Source: Phanerochaete sordida (Eukaryota > Basidiomycota > Agaricomycetes > Polyporales > Phanerochaetaceae). From it: a DNA stretch of 31,853 bases. Where the stretch lies: contig BPQB01000157.1 in NCBI GenBank assembly GCA_019973155.2, forward strand, positions 1 to 31,853. Direction: 5' to 3'. Every line of letters begins with the position of its first letter. Position 1 is the stretch's first letter. Below, one piece after another: positions 26,601-31,853 of this stretch. The position numbers were made by a program, and so were the translations under genes. The notes beneath the pieces are model-generated. The model had not been told where the DNA came from, did not search any database, and saw nothing but the letters and a program-made list of their open reading frames with translations.

Positions 26601-27424
26601 TCCGAAGTGTGCTAGCCGAACTTCTGAGCAGCGGGGCAGGGCTGTTTCCAGCCTTCCCAGGCAAAGTCAAGGCGAACGACTCCCAGCACAGTCAGCAAAA
26701 CGAGCTGCAATCTGACCGGCACCGACAGCAGCCAGCCAGGAGCGGACGCTCTTCAACCCCGTGGTACAGTGCAGTACGTCGTTGTCTGTGTGCACTTGCG
26801 CACCCGCAGGCTGACGCAATGCTGTCAGCGAGCACGGCGGTGGACGTGTGACGTCGATACCGCTCTTTCAGGGCGCATATAGCCATGTCCGCGTGCATGA
26901 ACGGTGCTCTCTGCGTGCGCAGGTCGCGACAGAAGCTTCCTGCCGAACATCGCGCGCGAGCTGTCGACTTTCCAGCGTGTCGTCGTTGACCCTGCACCGC
27001 AAGGAACGAGCCGACGTGCCGTCTTCTCAGTGCATGTCGATTTCTCCGGGCGCGTGGTCATCCGACGGACTCAGTTCTGCCTAGATGGAGATCGAGCGGG
27101 TCACTTAAACAGCATATATGCGTGATAAACATCGGTTCAAGCCTCCCAGCCCTTCAAAGCTTCATCCAGCCCCTCTTCAGCAACCACCTTCTGATACCAG
27201 GCTTCGACCTGTGTTTCTCACAGCCACAGCATTCCCAACGGCCATGAACAGGTGTCCGCTCGGATAGTCGCTTTGCTCTAGGACGCTGGCACAGCCGCCC
27301 GCATGCCACAGTCGATATGCCTGGTGTTGACCGGTGACTGCGAGACGCTTAGTATGTCTGACACGACTGCCAGAGAAAACGCAAACGAGCCCAGCTCGAA
27401 ATGTTCGCGAGATCTAGACGAGGG
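26601..27424. other. no gene recognised
   Basis: Short frames on both strands overlap without splice-consistent structure or recognised motifs. Confidence 0.4.
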
Positions 27425-27560
27425 CTGATGCGGAAGGCGAGGGAGATGGGAGCTCAGAGGAGAGCTCTGAGGTAGCTTCCGCTTTCAGCCCTTCTCGCTT
27501 ACTAAGGACTTGTTTGACCGTGCGATCGCAAGCTACGCTTGACGATCAGACGCCAGTTGA
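27425..27560 (+). repeat. small structured repeat, copy 2
   Basis: GCGGAA (27432) and TTCCGC (27477) pair around an inner GAGCTC / GAGCTC hairpin. TTACTAAGGACTTGTTTGACC and TCGCAAGCT follow, as in 6148-6283. It lies at the 3' end of the Copia relic and appears to cut its RNase H region. Confidence 0.5.
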
Positions 27561-28341
27561 CCAGCTGACAGCCCCAACGCCGATCTTGACGTCGTAGCTG
27601 CCTGTTGACCGACGATTTCCACCGTGGTCGGCGTCTGAGTACGTGGTGAAGAGTTCTGTTGATCCTGGGACAGGAGCGCAGGTGGGAGCGGAATCCGTAG
27701 TCCCCTGTAGGTATCTGAATAGATGCTTGACGGCTTTCCGGTGCGCCATACCAGGATGTTTGCTGAAGCAGCAAGAATGCCAGCTGTGTAGGCAATGTCA
27801 GGGTGTGTCGCTACGGTCATGTACGCCAGTGCGCCGACCGCATTTCTATATGGCGCCTTGCTCATCTCCGCCTTCTCCTCCGAAGGGGTTTTGGGGCTAT
27901 CTCGAGCGGCAAGCGCACTCCCAGATCCATGAGCGTCGTCACCGCATTGCAGTAGCTGAATCCGAAGCGGTGGAGCATCTGAAAGGTATGCTAGCGGGGC
28001 GAGAGTTGGAGGGTCCGTTGTGTGGCGCGGTCTCGTTGCACCTCAACGCCAAGCAGCCAGGAGGTCGGCCCAAGATCGTGTGAAGTATGCACGGAGTCGT
28101 CCTTCACCCTATGCACGGCGTCCTTCGAGTGGCTGATAATGGTCATGTCATCAATGAAGACAGGAAGGATGGTGCGGGTGCGGAGGGCGTTGCGTTCGTA
28201 AACCCACACGCTGCTGTCCACAACGACGCGGTTGACCCAAGTGTTGAGCTTCTGATACTAGCAACGTCCGGACTGCTTCCGGCCGTACAACGCTTTGACG
28301 AGCCGCCAAACATGCTCCGGTTCCTTCTATTCAAAGCCTTC
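27546..28341 (-). pseudogene. Copia reverse transcriptase C-terminal part and RNase H remnant
   Basis: Reading 28341 downward: EGFE-stop-KEPEHVWRLVKALYG, KQSGRC, a stop, then DSSVWVYERNA, the catalytic block ILPVFIDDMTIIS, DLGPTSWLLGVEVQRD, FQMLHRFGF, and, after frameshifts, APYRNAVGALAYMTVATHPD. RNase H follows as MAHRKAVKHLFRYLQGTT and YSDADHGGNRRSTGSY with GAVSW. The frame is lost after SWST, where a small repeat begins. These are family landmarks of Copia pol, in the right order. Confidence 0.85.
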
Positions 28342-28348
28342 TGTGTTA

Positions 28349-28846
28349 ATTTTCCTGGATTGTTTCGAGCTCGGACTCACCGCGCCCTCGCGGTATTTGT
28401 TTGTTCGTATTTATTCCGACGGTATGTACCGAGACTGCTTGTAACTACGGCCCGCACGCGTCCCCGAGACACCCTGTAGCGTATATAGGGACCCGGAAAT
28501 CGATAGCGAATGCTAGCGCGTTTGCTCCTCAGCCGACGTCCCTCGCACCGCGCGACCCCAATTTCTGACATTCTGGCTGTCGCATATAAGACAGACCCAG
28601 TTCACTTCACTCAGTATGTGACAAAATGTGACACCCACGCGCGAGCCTACTCCGCGGGCGGGGCTGCTGGCGCCTCTGCGTCACACAGGCCACTGCCGCC
28701 CGTCCAAATGACGCTTGGGAAGCCTACTCCTCGCCCATGGCTGGAGATGCATAGAATATGGTCGCGCAGATCCATTGCCATTAAGGCCTTTGATTACTCT
28801 ACGCGACCAGAATATATTTAAAAGGGTTTAAGCTGCTTCTGAATCG
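28349..28846. other. about 498-bp interruption within the Copia reverse transcriptase
   Basis: GTTA stands at both edges (28345-28348 and 28847-28850). The pol codons stop after GDLSDEV on one side and resume at EGF on the other, where intact relatives have only about five residues between them. About eight bases of pol are also missing. No inverted ends, TG...CA ends or coding pattern were seen in the insert. Confidence 0.5.
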
Positions 28847-28850
28847 GTTA

Positions 28851-29408
28851 GACCTCGTCCGAAAGGTCCCCTTTGACATTGAGGAACGCGTTAGAGATGT
28901 CGACGGCGTCCGTCTCTTGATCCTCGATTTCACCGATGGCGACCGTCGTACGGAGCGCGAACCCTGTGGTGATGGGCGTGAACGTCTCCGAGTAGTCGAA
29001 TATGGGACGCTGCGAGAAGCCTTGACCGATAAGCCTTGCCGTGTATCGCTCGATGGAGCCGTCTACGTAACACTTCACCTAGAAAATGCGGGAGCTCCAC
29101 CAACTCGAACGTCTCGTTCTCAACAAGGGCTTGACTTTCCGCGAGGGCAGCATCATACAGCGATCGCGTTCGACTAAAGGTATGCGCATTGCTTCTCGGA
29201 ACTTCCGCGGCTCATGGTCTTTTGCAGCAACCTGACTCGGATAAGCAAACTCGAACGCCTGGTCTAGCGTTCGAGGTTCACCCGTCCGAACACCAAAGAG
29301 AAGCCCGAGGTCGTCTGCATGACGGGCGGCAAGCACGGCTTCGTCATCGGTATCAAGCGCAAGGTCCGCTTCGACTTCATCTTCGCTGTCGGCCAGTGCC
29401 CCAGGCAT
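28851..29408 (-). pseudogene. Copia linker and reverse transcriptase N-terminal part
   Basis: Reading 29408 downward: a polar linker, DHEPRKFREAMRIP, then ALAESQALVENETFELVELP, then KCYVDGSIERYTARLIGQGF, FDYSETFTPI and DAVDISNAFLN, with GDLSDEV at the interruption. This is the usual start of the Copia polymerase domain (EP-x-(F/Y)-x-EA, K...DG...YKARLVAQGF, DV-x-NAFLNG). Confidence 0.85.
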
Positions 29409-29929
29409 TTACGCCGTGACAAGTGACGTCGGCCGCTGCACGTCTCTTCGCTGAAAGCCGGCAGAGGCGCGTGAGAGCGACAATTCATTGAGCTGACCGG
29501 GCGCCGGCTCAGCATTGCGACGAACGTTACGGCGGAGAGCGATGTCAGGGGCAGGGTCGGCACCACTGAAACCGGCTGTGAGGGGGAATCCGACGCAGAC
29601 TGGTCTGCCGCAGAGTCGCGTTGCGCAGGGCTCGGGTGGTCCGCATAGCCTTCACCAGGCTCAGTAGGTGCGCTTGTGCCGCCTTGGTCTCCGTGGTCTG
29701 ATGTCTCGTCGACGTTAGGTGGGCATCCTGGTCCTCAGACTCATCAACAACCCACTCCAGCCCCCCTCCCCGGACGCCAGTGGCTCGGACAAGTCTAGCA
29801 CGGCTGCGAGCTGCCTAGAAAAGCTACCAGGGAAGCACCGTTAGTCGGAGACGGTGTGGTTGCTGGTGACGAACCGTCGCGTCTCGGGGCTTCAGAACAG
29901 CCAGGCCTTAGTGCCACTGGGAAACCCAC

Positions 29930-30440
29930 GAAAAACGCACTTCACGCGGAGAGCATCAAGAGCGCGACGTGAGCCCTGCAGGACATGAACGTAGGCGAGA
30001 CAGCCGAAGATGCGAAAGTGCGAGATGTCAGAGACCAACTCAGTCCAGGCAGATTGGGGAGTGCCATGCGGCAGCGACGAAATGGGCAGCCTATTCCGGA
30101 CGTGAACAAACGCGGAGACAACTCGAGCTCAGAACGACTTTGGCAGACGTACCTCAAGCACGGCGGTGATAGCCTCGTGGATTGTACGCTTGGCATGCTC
30201 GGCAACACCGTTCTCGTGAGGCTCGTCGGGCTTGGTGTGGCGCCGTTCAATACCATGTGTAGTGCAGAAGTAGGAGGACGCGGTACTCATGTATCCTCCG
30301 CCTTTTACGCCTGGAAGACGGCCAGGGCCTCGCCCTCCGTGAGCAGGAAATCGACCGTGAGGTGCCTAGATGTGTCGCAGATGAACGCAATCCAATAGCG
30401 ATAGCTTTCGGGGGTCCCCACAGGTAAGAGACCTTTGAGA
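29930..30440 (-). pseudogene. Copia integrase remnant
   Basis: YRYWIAFICDTSRHLTVDFL and EGEALAVFQA are followed, after a stop and the loss of about 30 residues, by TTHGIERRHTKPDEPHENGV, RTIHEAITAVLE and HFRIFGCLAYVHV. These are the core-domain landmarks of Copia integrase up to the FGC block. A stop replaces the Trp usually found after KSF. Confidence 0.8.
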
Positions 30441-30499
30441 TCGCTATAGGCGAGGGCGAGGGGACGAGAGACTCAAGACGCGCTATTGCGCGGGATGTC

Positions 30500-30725
30500 G
30501 TGGCGACGGTGCTTCCCGAAAATTCACTGCTCGCATAGAGGACTGAGAGCGGTGGGCAGAGCGATATGCATCCCGGTGACGAGAGACTTTGCGGCTACTC
30601 GCAGACTATCGAGATTGATATGCGCGCATCTCCGATGCAAGAGTGTGAGGTTAGCGGGGAGCGTACTGATACCGTGGCCGTATCCGCTGACTGGCGGAGT
30701 CGCGCCATCGAGGTAGACTGTGGCG
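30500..30725 (-). pseudogene. Copia GAG-pre-integrase HHCC finger, last Cys changed to stop
   Basis: HGISTLPANLTLLHRRCAHI and RVAAKSLVTGMHI lead to PLCEQ-TGA-IFGKHRRH. His codons at 30635-30637 and 30620-30622 give H-x4-H and Cys at 30533-30535 begins C-x2-C. The expected last Cys (TGC or TGT) is TGA at 30526-30524. Confidence 0.75.
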
Positions 30726-30800
30726 GTGAACAGAAATTGTCGTCGCGGCGGTATTCTACACGAGCATCCGAGATGCTGATGCGCATACGTTGTTCACGAG

Positions 30801-31853
30801 AGAGATAGTATGACATAAATTGCTTGCGAGCTTAGAGACGTGCAGCACTTTACAGAAAGTCACCGGCGGCAGGCTCCTCCCCTCAAGTACAGCTGGCTGA
30901 AAGACCGCCGACCCTATTCCAGCATATGGAATGACAGGGCAAGATCGGGAGCGTGCCTGGCATGTTGCACTTCTCCAATACGCAGAGCAGGCCCTCGATC
31001 ACGTCGCATGACCCGAGGGCGGGCTTGCGGACCCGCATACGGAACGCAGCAAAAAAGGGTTACGGCGACCGATTGAGCATGGTTACGCATCTTCGTATCA
31101 TCCTGTATAGCCATTCACTCACATTTCTCAGAGCGTTGGTCGGGAATATCGCTGTGGACTGCTTGGAACTTGCGACATTGACCCTTAGATCTACCTCGTA
31201 GCCAGCCGAGGACCTGCATTCATATCTGTAGCACGCACCTGACGCAGCAGCAGCGGATCCTGCACGTCACTCCTACCGGTGCTCTCGCTCATTTTCCAGA
31301 GATGCTGGAAACTTAGCCACTCGCATCCCAGCGCGCTCTCTTACGCTCGCCAGTCTTCCTTTTGTGAGTCCAAAAACATGACAGCGTCGGGGTGGATGAA
31401 ATATACGACGTCGTTTCCAGCAGAGTTTGCTGCCTAACCCGGTAGTATTCACGCTTTAAACATTTCTATACATGACTGCAAAAGTCATCGCGCGAGCTGA
31501 ATTATGCGGGGGGAGGGGAGGAGGGTCAGAACGAAGCCCTGGAGGCAATGGTGATGATAACAATACTACAGCATAGACTGGGTTTCAGCTACTCCAAGTT
31601 CGACCGCCGCGAAGGACCTGGGATCCCATGGGATGTATGTGTCCTGCAGCCGAGCCTGCGGCGAGCGCAAGTGACGCTACCGAATAACAGGGTCAGCAAA
31701 ACGGCGCAATTGTACTACCGACTCACCCTCGTGCTCCGGAGCGACGGACGAGACGAGGCAAGGGCGACGGACCGGACACCGTCGGCGCGCCCGACTCGAG
31801 CCCTGAGACGACGCGGAAGGTGAACCGGTGACGGGGTTTGGACGCGGCGGCGA
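30801..31853. other. no gene recognised
   Basis: This could include the 5' part of the Copia relic (protease, gag, LTR) but I found no motif. The open plus-strand frame at 31548-31823 is short and starts and ends without supporting features. Confidence 0.35.

Larger units (their letters stand above)
27546..30800 (-). mobile_element. decayed Ty1/copia element
   Basis: The minus strand carries the Copia order: pre-integrase zinc finger, integrase, polar linker, reverse transcriptase, RNase H. Stops, frameshifts and a 498-bp interruption break it throughout. No flanking LTRs were found, so the element is truncated at both ends or its LTRs have diverged beyond recognition. Confidence 0.85.

Noticed and set aside
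26074..27084. Several open frames of 60-198 aa at 26.0-27.1 kb as genes
   Set aside because: They overlap one another on both strands, cover degenerate minisatellite units, and lack splice or motif support.

Overview
The window looks like repeat-rich DNA from a basidiomycete fungus, most likely an Agaricomycete. The evidence is moderately GC-rich sequence, protein genes split by short (about 50-100 nt) GT-AG introns with CTNA-type branch sites, proteins without a recognisable function but typical in style for mushroom-forming fungi, and many nested or decayed transposable elements. Assignments come from reading alone; no database search was made.

Layout. 1-521: tail of a Copia-type LTR element (polypurine tract, then a probable 3' LTR). 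522-8268: a mosaic of dispersed repeats with a gag-like ORF (5050-6084, minus), a 32-bp hairpin-forming minisatellite, an inverted repeat pair, an LTR-like direct repeat pair and small structured repeats. 8269-9622: a five-exon minus-strand gene (364 aa). 9900-10720: GC-rich repeat-laden DNA. 10932-11510: a spliced pseudogene. 11882-13095: a three-exon minus-strand gene (362 aa). 13.7-14.0 kb: a minisatellite and a probable Helitron 3' end. 15489-21130: a tyrosine-recombinase retrotransposon of the Ngaro/DIRS type. 21611-24439: a two-exon plus-strand gene (about 923 aa). 25.05-26.6 kb: second copies of a repeat and of the minisatellite seen at 3.3-4.8 kb. 27.5-30.8 kb: a decayed Copia element on the minus strand, its reverse transcriptase split by about 500 bp. 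30.8-31.85 kb: nothing recognised.

The most interesting object is the 15489-21130 element. It has complete, sequence-identical split direct repeats in the order A1 - genes - B1-A2 - B2, a gag with zinc-binding clusters, an RNase H domain and a full-length tyrosine recombinase with R-K-HxxR-W-Y residues, but the reverse transcriptase between gag and RNase H is gone. RNase H and recombinase genes overlap at TGATG. The gag carries a 153-nt in-frame intron candidate. A 1.2-kb inverted-repeat element is nested inside the left A repeat. Both element-target junctions can be read to the base and share a GGAT core. Identical repeats around an RT-less body suggest recent movement of a non-autonomous copy, using reverse transcriptase supplied by another copy or using only its own recombinase.
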